IMG/VR virus record: IMGVR_UViG_3300036834_000018
Span: 1 to 42,763 of that record
Direction: 5' to 3' (one strand)
Origin: a virus
DNA: 42,763 nt
This document shows positions 22,760 to 31,750 of the stretch, one piece after another. The notes under the pieces were generated by a model. That model saw only the letters and a program-made list of their open reading frames with translations. It was not told the origin of the DNA and ran no database searches. Positions within the stretch are counted from its first letter, which is position 1. The number at the start of each line of letters is the position of its first letter. Position numbers and translations under genes: made by a program.

Positions 22760-23245
22760 ATGAAAAAAATCAGTTGGTTACTTTTTGTTGGTATGTTCCT
22801 ATTGGTTGGTTGTTCTAATGAAAAAACTGTAACGAATAGCTCCTCATCTAGTTCTAGTACTGTTGAATCATCTTCTACCGTTGAATCAACGACGCGGACA
22901 ACTACAGAGGAAACTTCGCAAGAAGAATCTAGCACTGTCGAATCAGTTTCATCTACTCAAGCTAGTTCGTCGGAAATTGTTTATGAAGAATCAAGCGCTC
23001 CTCAGCAAAATGCTGCCCCTGCTTACAGTGAACCAAGCTCAGAAGCTGAAGAACAACCACAGAATAGCGTTGCCGTAGTTGATCCTCAAGCAGGGGTTGC
23101 CGAATATACAATCGTTCAAAAAGGCGAAACTCCAGAAATGATTGCTCAAAGAAGTGGTATTTCAGTAGATCTATTCTTTGAATTAAATGGATTCACGCCT
23201 GATTACTATATGCTTTATCCTGGCGATCAAGTCAGGGTTAAATAA
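22760..23245 (+). CDS. LysM-domain lipoprotein
   Basis: The signal peptide ends in the lipobox LVGC (Cys19), so the protein should be lipid-anchored outside the membrane. About 80 residues of Ser/Thr/Glu-rich linker follow, then a C-terminal LysM domain (about 114-161: YTIVQKGETPEMIAQRSGIS ... YPGDQVRVK) that binds peptidoglycan. Prophage lipoproteins can block DNA entry of related phages, as Ltp of phage TP-J34 does, but a cell-wall or adhesion role is also possible. AAAGGAG precedes the ATG, and a terminator follows. Confidence 0.88.
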   Translation: MKKISWLLFVGMFLLVGCSNEKTVTNSSSSSSSTVESSSTVESTTRTTTEETSQEESSTVESVSSTQASSSEIVYEESSAPQQNAAPAYSEPSSEAEEQPQNSVAVVDPQAGVAEYTIVQKGETPEMIAQRSGISVDLFFELNGFTPDYYMLYPGDQVRVK

Positions 23246-23250
23246 ACTAA

Positions 23251-23271
23251 GTCTGCAAAGCAGGCTTTTTT
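23251..23271 (+). terminator. terminator after the lipoprotein gene
   Basis: GTCTGC and GCAGGC (one G-U pair) around AAA are followed by six T on the plus strand. Confidence 0.8.
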
Positions 23272-23288
23272 CTTTACCTTTTGTTCGC

Positions 23289-23317
23289 TTTACAATAAGA
23301 ACAAACGTTCGTATAAT
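23289..23317 (+). promoter_or_regulatory. promoter with LexA-type SOS box
   Basis: TTTACA (23289-23294), a 17-base spacer and TATAAT (23312-23317) form a near-consensus promoter. The spacer carries AGAACAAACGTTCG (23298-23311), which matches the Gram-positive LexA/DinR box CGAAC-N4-GTTCG at nine of ten defined positions. LexA bound there would block RNA polymerase. Confidence 0.8.
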
Positions 23318-23337
23318 TCTTGCAAGGAGTGATTGAC

Positions 23338-23628
23338 ATGCAAATACCACTTGCAGATAAACGGACGTATGCACTAGAAAGATACTATTACGAGTTCATT
23401 CAACGAATGGGACCAGCTCACTTTCTTTATGAGCAGTTTGTACAAACTATGGAAAATTTTGGGAAACCCTACTTTACCGTTCCCTCAAGCTACAGTGGCT
23501 ATCCAGAGGAAATAGCGTTTGTCTTCAAAATCGAAGGCGAAAACTATATTTTTGATCATGTTCGGACTCAAGATAAAATATTGCGTAAGTATGATCCAAG
23601 CATTAATTACAAGCCCGGTGGAAATTAG
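23338..23628 (+). CDS. small protein behind a LexA-type promoter, 96 aa
   Basis: I start at ATG 23338 with AAGGAG upstream. The protein has an N-terminal helical part rich in Tyr and Phe (TYALERYYYEFIQRMGPAHF) and a beta-rich C-terminus with charged loops. No known family. It is the last gene before the lysis module, convergent with the endolysin, and would lie near the right prophage end. The SOS-type box predicts expression upon DNA damage. Confidence 0.75.
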   Translation: MQIPLADKRTYALERYYYEFIQRMGPAHFLYEQFVQTMENFGKPYFTVPSSYSGYPEEIAFVFKIEGENYIFDHVRTQDKILRKYDPSINYKPGGN

Positions 23629-23642
23629 AGCAACAAAAAAAG

Positions 23643-23670
23643 CCCCCTACTCAAACGAGTAAGGGGTATT
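23643..23670. terminator. bidirectional terminator between the SOS gene and the endolysin
   Basis: CCCCCTACTC and GAGTAAGGGG pair around AAAC with one mismatch; an A-run lies on the left and TATTTGTTT on the right. It serves the two convergent genes. Confidence 0.8.
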
Positions 23671-23673
23671 TGT

Positions 23674-24624
23674 TTACCACGGAAGCTTGTTGTTGTTCAA
23701 TGCTACTTGCAGCGCTTTGACCATGTTAGATACAGGGCTGATAATACCGTCTTGTGTTGTACCAAGTGCCTTCTGCATTGCTTTAATTGTATTCTTTCCA
23801 CACAATCCGTCAACTGCACCATTGTAGTACCCATTTGCTTTCAACCCCTTCTGGATAGCACGAATCAAGTCAGATCCGATCAATGTCGTATCGAATTGAG
23901 CCGAATACAAGTTAGCGTTACATGCTTCTTTGTATTGGTGACTTACTTCGCCATCCTTGTAGGTATCGTGATACTCCTGCAGACGTGTGGTTACAGCAGG
24001 TACCCACTTACCATCAACTGATAATGTTGTAAATTGCTCAACAATGTTCGAGGATGTGTTACCAGATAGCAAGTTGTTCACTTTGTTTTGGACTTGCGTC
24101 GGATCGTATCCTGCAGCTTTTAATGCCGCATTACGTTTGTCTCCATTTCCCCACAAGCCATTGATAACTTCTTTAGCAACTGTATCTACTGATTTGCTGC
24201 CAGTTGTTGTGCTTTCAGTAGCTACAATACGGTAGAAATTGTGCGTTAGACGAGTACTCATATATGAATCGTGGCTATCGGTATGAATCCCATTCCAATA
24301 ATACGAACAATGGATAAAGCTGGTATTGCTTAGGAAAATACCTGTGTGACCACCCGAACCGCTCGATTGACCAGGAGTACCGGCAACAAAAATATCTCCA
24401 CGTTTGACTTCCGAGCGGCTGATTTTCTTTAATTTCGTGCCCACCATGCCAAATAATGTTTCAGTATTCCCCATGGAACCGCTAGGTAAGAATCCGCCAG
24501 CGATCATAGAAAAAAACACTGCAGAAGAACAGTCGTAACTTTTAGGACCCAAACGGTTTGTCATCGAATAGGTTACCTTGCCTTCACGGTCGGTCATCCA
24601 TTTGATCATTTTTTCAATGCTCAT
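23674..24624 (-). CDS. endolysin: Amidase_5 (NlpC/P60-like) with CW_7 and C-terminal binding domain
   Basis: The 316-residue enzyme cleaves host peptidoglycan at lysis. Residues 1-135 are an Amidase_5 domain with Cys32 (SYDCSS) and His93 (GGHTG) as catalytic pair. Residues 145-188 form a CW_7 cell-wall-binding repeat (VDTVAKEVINGLWGNGDKRN). The rest (195-316) contains a peptidoglycan-binding-like segment (LIRAIQKGLKANGYYNGAVD). No signal peptide is present, so release needs the holin. It is the last gene of the late operon. Confidence 0.92.
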   Translation of the reverse strand: MSIEKMIKWMTDREGKVTYSMTNRLGPKSYDCSSAVFFSMIAGGFLPSGSMGNTETLFGMVGTKLKKISRSEVKRGDIFVAGTPGQSSGSGGHTGIFLSNTSFIHCSYYWNGIHTDSHDSYMSTRLTHNFYRIVATESTTTGSKSVDTVAKEVINGLWGNGDKRNAALKAAGYDPTQVQNKVNNLLSGNTSSNIVEQFTTLSVDGKWVPAVTTRLQEYHDTYKDGEVSHQYKEACNANLYSAQFDTTLIGSDLIRAIQKGLKANGYYNGAVDGLCGKNTIKAMQKALGTTQDGIISPVSNMVKALQVALNNNKLPW

Positions 24625-24655
24625 GTTTAACTTCCTTTCTTAGAAAAAGAGCAGC

Positions 24656-24991
24656 TTATTCAGCCACTCCTTGGTCAACGCCATCTTTCATCCCTTTTAC
24701 AGCAGATTCGATTAACAGATTCAGCTCGTCTTCCGTGAACTTAATCCCGTTCTTATTAAATAAGTCTACTAACTGAGCCTTGGCTTCTTGTAACTTAGCA
24801 TCTCCATTTGCTTCTGAGTAAACTTGCTGCACAGCTGACACAACGATCGCCACATAGTTTTTCTTGCTTTCCAACTGAGCTAAGACACCTTTCTTCTTCA
24901 AGTATTCTGAACCCTTTTGGCCAATAAAGGCAGCAACCAAACCAACCACAACAATCAATAAATTTAGCAATGCGTCTTGTAATGCTTCCAT
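24656..24991 (-). CDS. holin, LLH family
   Basis: The 111-residue protein has one N-terminal membrane helix (residues 8-26) and a long charged helical tail (KKNYVAIVVSAVQQVYSEAN ... KGMKDG), the pattern of phage holin LLH (Phage_holin_6_1). It should form the membrane lesion that releases the endolysin. It lies 31 bases before the lysin start. Confidence 0.87.
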   Translation of the reverse strand: MEALQDALLNLLIVVVGLVAAFIGQKGSEYLKKKGVLAQLESKKNYVAIVVSAVQQVYSEANGDAKLQEAKAQLVDLFNKNGIKFTEDELNLLIESAVKGMKDGVDQGVAE

Positions 24992-25399
24992 TTAAATTCC
25001 ACCTTTCAAAATAGTGTTCTCATTTTTCAATGTTTCGTTTTCTCCTTCGAGTTCTTGAATGCGTTCATCACGTTCTTCAACTTGCAACTCAAGAAAACCA
25101 ATTTGTTCCTTGTATGCCGTCACTTGTTTCTCGTGTTCTTCCTTAAACTCCCGAAATTCCGATCTAACCGCTGCTAGCTCATCTTTAAACTCCTTCACTT
25201 GCAACCGATAGCCTTCAATAATATTCCCCATGTTTTGGATATACAAAGCTTCTGCGTTGTTATCCCCTTCTGTTTTCACTTCTTCAACTTTGTTCTTCCC
25301 CTGCACTTTAGCCACTAATTTCGGACCGTATACCGCCGAAAGAAAAACGCCGATAATTGTCATGATTTGCGGAAATCCGCTGGTCCAAAATCTATCCAT
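24992..25399 (-). CDS. membrane-anchored coiled-coil protein of the lysis module, 135 aa
   Basis: A short N-terminal hydrophobic segment (residues 9-28) is followed by a coiled coil over residues 60-130 (FKDELAAVRSEFREFKEEHE and onward). It is coupled by eight bases to the preceding membrane gene and abuts the holin. It could be a holin regulator or antiholin; the family is not recognised. Confidence 0.72.
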   Translation of the reverse strand: MDRFWTSGFPQIMTIIGVFLSAVYGPKLVAKVQGKNKVEEVKTEGDNNAEALYIQNMGNIIEGYRLQVKEFKDELAAVRSEFREFKEEHEKQVTAYKEQIGFLELQVEERDERIQELEGENETLKNENTILKGGI

Positions 25400-25823
25400 C
25401 TACTTCATCCTTTATAATTATTTCCTGTTGATGTGCCTTCAGAATATTTGTGCTCATTAGCGCTATTGTGAAGCAATAAATCCACGATGGATTTGTACCG
25501 CCATCTATGAAAGTGACTAGGAAACAAGAGCCTAAAAGAAGCCATAGAAACAGCAATACGAAGTACAGAGGGAGCTTGAGATACACATTATCAATTATCA
25601 ATCCAAACACTTTCAGAGCGCCGATAATGATAAACATCAAACCAAAATAACGACCACCAATAAATCCGAAGATATTATTGATAGCCGCATATGCGTTTGA
25701 GTATGAAAGTATGTTTGAGTTGAAAAAGTGGTAGAAGCCATAGGCGATTGAACCTAGAGAGAAAGCGAAAGAAGTACTTCGTTTGTTAATATATCCTAGT
25801 GTATATCTAATTAATTCCCACAT
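25392..25823 (-). CDS. multi-pass membrane protein of the lysis module, 143 aa
   Basis: Four hydrophobic segments are visible (about residues 18-35, 52-72, 80-100 and 112-128). The C-terminus (KAHQQEIIIKDEVDG) is cytoplasmic in character. It may be a second holin or a membrane accessory protein, as in many Enterococcus phages. Nothing identifies a finer role. Confidence 0.72.
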   Translation of the reverse strand: MWELIRYTLGYINKRSTSFAFSLGSIAYGFYHFFNSNILSYSNAYAAINNIFGFIGGRYFGLMFIIIGALKVFGLIIDNVYLKLPLYFVLLFLWLLLGSCFLVTFIDGGTNPSWIYCFTIALMSTNILKAHQQEIIIKDEVDG

Positions 25824-25830
25824 ACGTCAC

Positions 25831-25916
25831 CTACTTTCTAAAATAAAAGGAACAAGCATAAGCCTGCTCATCTACCTCCAATTAACAAACCTACTAGCCA
25901 TTCCCAACTCATTCAC
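25831..25916 (-). pseudogene. possible frame-broken small ORF after the baseplate gene (XkdX-like position)
   Basis: GTG at 25916 behind GGGGGG starts a 14-codon frame (MNELGMASRFVNWR) that stops at 25872. One frame over, VDEQAYACSFYFRK continues to 25833. Joined, they would give a short protein of the kind (XkdX) usually found here. Too short to be sure; it may be non-coding. Confidence 0.3.
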
Positions 25917-25943
25917 TGTAATCCCCCCCTTAAGCGACACCCT

Positions 25944-25973
25944 AAAGCGCCCTAGAAGTCACTAGGTCGCTTT
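25944..25973 (-). other. hairpin after the baseplate/esterase gene
   Basis: AAAGCGCCCTAG (25944-25955) and CTAGGTCGCTTT (25962-25973) are 12-base arms with one mismatch. No T-run follows on the minus strand, so it is probably an mRNA 3' structure or a weak terminator. Confidence 0.6.
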
Positions 25974-25985
25974 ATGTGCCAACTA

Positions 25986-28100
25986 TTAACCAACGACCTT
26001 TAGAAACTTATAAACTTGTTCTCCCATCTTGTTATATCCCGTTGTATTAGGATGAACGGCAGGTGTCGAATCTGAATTAATAAAATCGTTATCCGGGTCA
26101 ATTGATAAATTCGACGATACAAGATGAATATTATCGGAGGTATTATTGTCAAAACGCTTTATCAACTCGCTAACAAAATAATCATAGTTACGTTTGTATC
26201 TCCATCTGGTAATTCCCGCACCGTATGCAGAAGCAAAATCATTTTGTTTACCGCTTGGGGGAATAGGAAGCATAATCCCTATTTTAATTGTTCCTGAGTG
26301 AGACTTAACACTGCTAACCATTTCATCGAATTGATTAAGCACCGTAACTACACCACTTCTCAATTCGGTATCTGTTGCGAAATTGAATATATCGTTTGTG
26401 CCCAATGCAATAAATGTATGAGTTAACCCCGTGATACTGTTTTGGCTTGCCCAATACGCAAAATCAAACTTTGAAGTTGACGGGTTCCAAAAAGCATTAG
26501 CAATACCACTCAATGAAGCATTACTTGTGTATGTTGAAGCACTCCAACCACTTCGACCTTCATGGAGATTTGGAGCATTCCCTCTTGTGCCGACTAAAGT
26601 AATTTTGCTAACATCAGTGGAAAACAAATCAAGTATTTTTTGAGTATAAACACCAGCATTTGTATTACTATCTCCAATAAAAACAGCTTTAAAATCAGAG
26701 GTGATGTCAGAAGGTGTTTTAATCTCTAAACTAGTTGACTTAGAATTAACCAATTTCCCTTTTTCATAAAACGATAATTCCAAAGGGACAACTTCTGCTA
26801 CTGAAGGAGTATAAGCATAACGATCATCAAATTGAAATCCTTTTGTTGAAACAACATCAATGTCCTTGTTAAGCGCCTTATTCATTATGTTTTCGTAGTA
26901 CATGTTGTTCGACATTCCAGTTAATGCGTGGATTTTAGAGGGAACATTTATTAGTTGCTCCACTAAATTAGTTTCTAATGGCTTCTGATCCAAATAAAGT
27001 GCTGGAATGAATTGTCTGTAAGGTTCATAATCAGGAACTATTGAACCCTCCACAAGCATCTGAGTGTTTAAATTCGTCAACAAAACAGACATTCTAAGGA
27101 TGGTAGCATTAGCTGGTGCTGTAATGGTAGTTGTTACCTGCGGAGCGTTAGGGTTTGGAATAAAAACCCCGTTAGCATCGTACCAAGCAAAGTGCTGATT
27201 TATATTGTTTCTGGCATAAATTCTTCCACCGGAAACAGGTATTTCTACCCACCCATAATTAGCATTCGTTAATAATGAACCATCCAAATAAGATACATAT
27301 TGACCACTTTTTATAGAAGTTTTATCAAATTTGTTAATCCCTGTTTGCATAAACTCGATTTTTTTTGGAGTGATGGATTTGTCGGGAATTCCTGTGCTTT
27401 GGTATTGTCCTCCTGCTGTCCATGCTGAACCTGACCAGTAATACCACTTACCATCATCAGTAACAACATAAATCCCTGTTGTTCCATTCGGGTATGCGGT
27501 TCGTAGAGCTGATAAAGTTGCGTATGTCCCTTTTGGCGATGCGCTACCCATATTAGCAATTGCTGTCTCTACTTCTGTTTTATCGGCTTTTTGTTGCATA
27601 GTTTGTGCCAACTGTGCAACAAATGTCTTATCTGCTTTTCTATCAATATCCGTTCTAAATTTGTTTGAATCAGCCATAATTGCTACCAAAGCACTAAACT
27701 CTGCTTTTTCAACGATCCCTACCGCTTCACCAGCCAATCTTTGGACTGTTAACTCAAATTCTTTTAAATTTGTTATTTTTCCGTTTTGAATCACCTGAAC
27801 ACTAGCGAACACTTTGCCCGGAGTCATCATGTTTTGCGGGTATTCAATTCTAAATATACTATTTGACGCATCGATTACAGAAAAAGCTGATAAATCAGTC
27901 AGCCCACTAGCTTCATTGTGCCAACGTAAATTTAAGGTTAAACCCGGCACTTCGCCGACTGAACCGTTATTCGTAACTTGTACAGTTAAACTGCGACCCT
28001 TGTAATCCCCTTGAGAAACAAATTGCTTCTGCACAAAACTATCATTTGCTCTATCAATAACTAAATCTACATCTCTAAATTGATCTAGTTCCAAATTCAT
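25986..28100 (-). CDS. baseplate upper protein (BppU N-terminus) fused to an SGNH hydrolase
   Basis: The 704-residue tail protein begins with a BppU_N domain (about 1-150), which docks it to the tail tip as in TP901-1. A helical linker and a small Trp/Tyr-rich module follow (about 190-245). The C-terminal 230 residues are an SGNH esterase: Ser in GDSN (about residue 478), block III GTND, and His in HPN (about 683). It may trim acetyl or ester groups from cell-wall polysaccharide during adsorption. Start choice (GTG 28103, ATG 28100 or TTG 28094) is uncertain; TTG has the best spacing from AGGAG. Confidence 0.9.
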   Translation of the reverse strand: MNLELDQFRDVDLVIDRANDSFVQKQFVSQGDYKGRSLTVQVTNNGSVGEVPGLTLNLRWHNEASGLTDLSAFSVIDASNSIFRIEYPQNMMTPGKVFASVQVIQNGKITNLKEFELTVQRLAGEAVGIVEKAEFSALVAIMADSNKFRTDIDRKADKTFVAQLAQTMQQKADKTEVETAIANMGSASPKGTYATLSALRTAYPNGTTGIYVVTDDGKWYYWSGSAWTAGGQYQSTGIPDKSITPKKIEFMQTGINKFDKTSIKSGQYVSYLDGSLLTNANYGWVEIPVSGGRIYARNNINQHFAWYDANGVFIPNPNAPQVTTTITAPANATILRMSVLLTNLNTQMLVEGSIVPDYEPYRQFIPALYLDQKPLETNLVEQLINVPSKIHALTGMSNNMYYENIMNKALNKDIDVVSTKGFQFDDRYAYTPSVAEVVPLELSFYEKGKLVNSKSTSLEIKTPSDITSDFKAVFIGDSNTNAGVYTQKILDLFSTDVSKITLVGTRGNAPNLHEGRSGWSASTYTSNASLSGIANAFWNPSTSKFDFAYWASQNSITGLTHTFIALGTNDIFNFATDTELRSGVVTVLNQFDEMVSSVKSHSGTIKIGIMLPIPPSGKQNDFASAYGAGITRWRYKRNYDYFVSELIKRFDNNTSDNIHLVSSNLSIDPDNDFINSDSTPAVHPNTTGYNKMGEQVYKFLKVVG

Positions 28101-28105
28101 CACTC

Positions 28106-30964
28106 CTAAAAATTAATGTGTTCTCTTGGATTAATAAAATCACTGTTGGAGGGCCAAGGTCCATTTGTAAAAAATTGGAAGTGTAAATGCGGTCCAGTAC
28201 TTGGACCGGTTGTTCCCATATTACCGATTTGCTGCCCCTGATTGACCGTATCACCTACAGAAACTCTCAGTTGGCTTTGGTGTGCATACCCTGTGTACAG
28301 TCCATCAGAGTGCTTAATAACAACATAGTTTCCATACCAATCGGGGTAACTTCCGGCTATAACTACTTCGCCAGCAGCCGATGCATAAATCGGCGTAGTG
28401 GAAGTTCCATTTACAAGGTCAATCCCGTTATGCAGCTCGTATGATCCAGTAATTGGATGATATCTATAACCGAACTCGCTAGTCACTGTAACTGGCTTGC
28501 TAATCGGTACCACATATCCTGAACTTTCATTTACTTTTACATATTGCCGAATCATAGCAGCGTAGTGGAAGTTCCCACCGTTTACATACAGATATGTTCT
28601 ACCGTCCGCTTGAGATACTGCATTCACATATGGATATGTTGCACCAGTTGTATTTCCTAGCGAAGGAGCAACAACTGTTCTTGAATAAACCTCAGCCAAA
28701 TCGGTGGTATTTACTCCTCCTCTGTTTGATAGCCAAGGGATATAAGCACTTCCAAAGTTGTAACCTTGCATTACTCCCCAGATGTCTACATTCTGATCTT
28801 GACCGTTCTTAATTTGTTGAGCTAGATGTTTACACCCTTGGTTTACCGAAGCTTCACCTGTAAGATAACCGGGACCAGGATAACCTGCTGATTCAGAAGA
28901 CTGCATGATATCATCTGTGCCGTCTGTACCGGGATTTTCTACCATTATCAGAGCATAAGCTAAGCCAATATAATCCGAGATACCGTATAGTTTTGTATAC
29001 TTTTCAAGCCAAGCAACGATATTTGCATTGCCTGTTATGTTGCTGCCGATATTAATTGGATCATATGTTGCGCCACCGGGACCAACGCCACCGCCAGAAC
29101 CGCCGGGGTAAACTTGTTGCCCTTGGATTCTAATTTGACCCTGTACATCTAAGTCGCCCGTTATTCGGACATTTCCTTGATGTGTAACATCTCCACGATA
29201 AATCCCCGACCCATCTCCAAGAAATACCCATCCATATCCTTCTTTTGTCGAGATAAGAATGTACTTTCCATCGCCTTCTGTTTTAATCACAAGCGAGTTA
29301 TCTTCCAGTGGTGTGGGCGTTGACGCTTCTGGAAAAGGATTGCCAGCTGAATCGGTAGTTCCGATGGTTCCAATTTGTCGGTTGGCACCCCAGAACTCCA
29401 TCCCTTTACTGGTTAACTCCATAATCTTTTTGCCGTTCTTCATTGCTTGCAACGATCCTGCTGACAATTTCAAAATCTCACCTAGCTTGTTAAACGATGT
29501 CTCGAAAATATCAGCAATGATAGATCCAGTTTGGATAAAGTCAGCATTGAATTTTCCGTCAATGGTCCAAGCTGTTTTAAATGGGCTAGTGTAGAAATCT
29601 CCATCTATAAACCCAATTCCATCCGAATTTGCAACTAAGAAATGGCTTGAAGTTTGAATTGAATCACCGTCCATCCATACCATTTGAAATGGCTGCCGAC
29701 TTTCTCCTCGCTGAGGATGATTGGTAGGATAATCAGATGGCGACATCAAAATAACCGCACCGCCATGAGCGCCACGGATGATATCTGATTGCCATTTACT
29801 GATTTCAGTTGAATCATAGAATGTCATTTTGGTTTCAGCTAAATTGGTTACGCTATTTTGAACACTTGCTGCTTGCCTAGTACTTGAGGTGTTCAAGTTA
29901 TCGCCTAATCCACATTCTACCTTGTTCCTAATACGATCAATTTTGACGCTGAAAACACGAGTTTTGTAGTGATAGTTCTTGTCTGATCGGTGGATGGTTA
30001 CTGTGTTACCGATTGAATCCCCACCCAGTACAGAAGTTTTGAATTGAATGAGCGGCCGAGAATATTCTACGAGATTCTCATAGGTCGCTTGCAGCAACTC
30101 TTTAGGGTCCTCAATATCCTCCAAAATCAGAACAGTTTCACGTTTACGCTTGCTTCCGTTCTTCATCGGTATGCCGTACAATTTCGTCATTTCAGGGTAT
30201 TCAAGCCAATTCTGTCCTTTAGGTTTATCTAATGGATTACCATTCGATTTTTTCCATTCGATGTCAGTGAATTCAATTCTTCGTCCGTAGCCGTCCCCGA
30301 CTTCTTCACCTTTACCCCGTCCGATAATCGAGGTATATAATTGCGATCGATCTCTTTGACGCACGACTTCAAGCGCATTTGATCCATATACGAATCGTTT
30401 ATTACTAAATATGCCAATCTGCTTATAAATTTCAATCCATTTATCTGTGATTTTGTTCCCATCAATTTTACATTTGAAAACAATCTCGCAGCCGAATGTC
30501 TGTAATTGCTTTAAAGCATCTTTAACGCTTAGATAGTAAAACGTTCCTGAAATTGCTGGAAGCGTAGGATCGACATAACCCACACGCCACTCAGCATTTG
30601 TATAACCAATAATCTGTTCAGCTACTTGTTTGATACTTCGATTGCTAGGGCGCATATCAAGCACGATAAACGAATGCAATTCATCTACCGCAAAGTTAAC
30701 CCCTGTAAAGCTTAAACGTCCTTTAGGGTCGCTATCAGCGGTTATTTTGTACATAGAGAACGAATCATCATTTTCACGAACAGCCATAAAAGCAGCATCT
30801 CGAATTTTCTTATCATCCAATACGCTAACGCTCAAAGTATCGTTCATCAGTTCGCTTTTATCAGCTGTGATTTCTTTCGACTGTATAGACTCAATAATTT
30901 TGCTTTCTCCGCACACTTTTAGCAGTTCTTGTTCATCATTAAGAAAGTAAATGCTTTCGCTCAT
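28106..30964 (-). CDS. Tal tail-tip protein: prophage-tail endopeptidase fold, lysozyme-like and M23 domains
   Basis: The 952-residue tail-tip protein carries a Prophage_tail (gp27-like) domain in its first 380 residues. After a linker with a glycine hinge (VYPGGSGGGVGPGG) comes a lysozyme-like domain (about 640-780; E676 in MVENPG). The C-terminus is an M23 peptidase (about 815-950) with H845 and D849 (HNGID) and H926/H928 (HLHF). Two wall-degrading activities, one for glycan and one for peptide, would open the wall for DNA entry. The ATGA overlap couples it to Dit. Confidence 0.93.
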   Translation of the reverse strand: MSESIYFLNDEQELLKVCGESKIIESIQSKEITADKSELMNDTLSVSVLDDKKIRDAAFMAVRENDDSFSMYKITADSDPKGRLSFTGVNFAVDELHSFIVLDMRPSNRSIKQVAEQIIGYTNAEWRVGYVDPTLPAISGTFYYLSVKDALKQLQTFGCEIVFKCKIDGNKITDKWIEIYKQIGIFSNKRFVYGSNALEVVRQRDRSQLYTSIIGRGKGEEVGDGYGRRIEFTDIEWKKSNGNPLDKPKGQNWLEYPEMTKLYGIPMKNGSKRKRETVLILEDIEDPKELLQATYENLVEYSRPLIQFKTSVLGGDSIGNTVTIHRSDKNYHYKTRVFSVKIDRIRNKVECGLGDNLNTSSTRQAASVQNSVTNLAETKMTFYDSTEISKWQSDIIRGAHGGAVILMSPSDYPTNHPQRGESRQPFQMVWMDGDSIQTSSHFLVANSDGIGFIDGDFYTSPFKTAWTIDGKFNADFIQTGSIIADIFETSFNKLGEILKLSAGSLQAMKNGKKIMELTSKGMEFWGANRQIGTIGTTDSAGNPFPEASTPTPLEDNSLVIKTEGDGKYILISTKEGYGWVFLGDGSGIYRGDVTHQGNVRITGDLDVQGQIRIQGQQVYPGGSGGGVGPGGATYDPINIGSNITGNANIVAWLEKYTKLYGISDYIGLAYALIMVENPGTDGTDDIMQSSESAGYPGPGYLTGEASVNQGCKHLAQQIKNGQDQNVDIWGVMQGYNFGSAYIPWLSNRGGVNTTDLAEVYSRTVVAPSLGNTTGATYPYVNAVSQADGRTYLYVNGGNFHYAAMIRQYVKVNESSGYVVPISKPVTVTSEFGYRYHPITGSYELHNGIDLVNGTSTTPIYASAAGEVVIAGSYPDWYGNYVVIKHSDGLYTGYAHQSQLRVSVGDTVNQGQQIGNMGTTGPSTGPHLHFQFFTNGPWPSNSDFINPREHINF

Positions 30965-31740
30965 AGCGCCACCACCCGATAAAATACTTCAAGAGATCCA
31001 TTGTTTGTCTTAACGACATCTCCTTTTTTGATATAGAAATCTTCGAGTTGTCCGCCCGCCCAATCCAAGATATTGGTTTTATCTACACCGTTCACATACA
31101 CACTACCTTCTTTGTTTCTAAACTCAACGACATCTCCCGCAACGATACTTGCGCCTGTGATCGACATCGAGAGAGAGCCATTGGTTACTTTAACGCTTGT
31201 TGGCGAGCTCAATTTAACTCTTACGACATCAGGGACAATCGTGTATGGAATGTACGTGGCAATTTCGCCATTTGATTTATATTGCTTTGAATACTTTCTT
31301 GGATCAGCACAATAGATATCAAAACTTGAAACGATTCTGTTTGTGTCGCCTGCAACGGTATTAGTAGATGAAAACCGACCGTGATAGGTGTAGTCTAATT
31401 CATCGTTGAATTGAATCGGAACATCTTTTGTTTTATAGAGATACCACATCAAAAGATCAAACTTTTTTTGTAATTTTTCTGGATCGTTATCTTCGAGTTT
31501 GTATTTCACTGTCAGCGTCCTTGAAGGCAAAGTCTGGTTCGTGACAATGCTTCCGACTTGAATTGATTCAGATTCAATACCCACGGAAATTAGTTCTCTG
31601 CCTTCGACTGACAATGTTTGATATCCTTCGATAACCTTCTCAAATAGAATGCCATCATAATACATAGCGGAAGTAGGAATGTACTCCGGTATGTATCGTT
31701 CATTTTTCTGTGTGTCCATAAACGGATACATGTTGTTCAT
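30961..31740 (-). CDS. distal tail protein (Dit, Sipho_tail)
   Basis: This 259-residue protein fits the Sipho_tail family: its first half (ISVGIESESIQVGSIVTNQT, then LPSRTLTVKYKLE) is the ring-forming N-terminal domain. Dit is the hub linking tail tube, Tal and BppU. Its place between tape measure and Tal agrees. Confidence 0.9.
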   Translation of the reverse strand: MNNMYPFMDTQKNERYIPEYIPTSAMYYDGILFEKVIEGYQTLSVEGRELISVGIESESIQVGSIVTNQTLPSRTLTVKYKLEDNDPEKLQKKFDLLMWYLYKTKDVPIQFNDELDYTYHGRFSSTNTVAGDTNRIVSSFDIYCADPRKYSKQYKSNGEIATYIPYTIVPDVVRVKLSSPTSVKVTNGSLSMSITGASIVAGDVVEFRNKEGSVYVNGVDKTNILDWAGGQLEDFYIKKGDVVKTNNGSLEVFYRVVAL

Positions 31741-31750
31741 TTCCTACCTC

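Noticed and set aside
25986-28100. Diversity-generating retroelement target in the tail fibre
   Set aside because: No reverse transcriptase or template repeat is present in the window.
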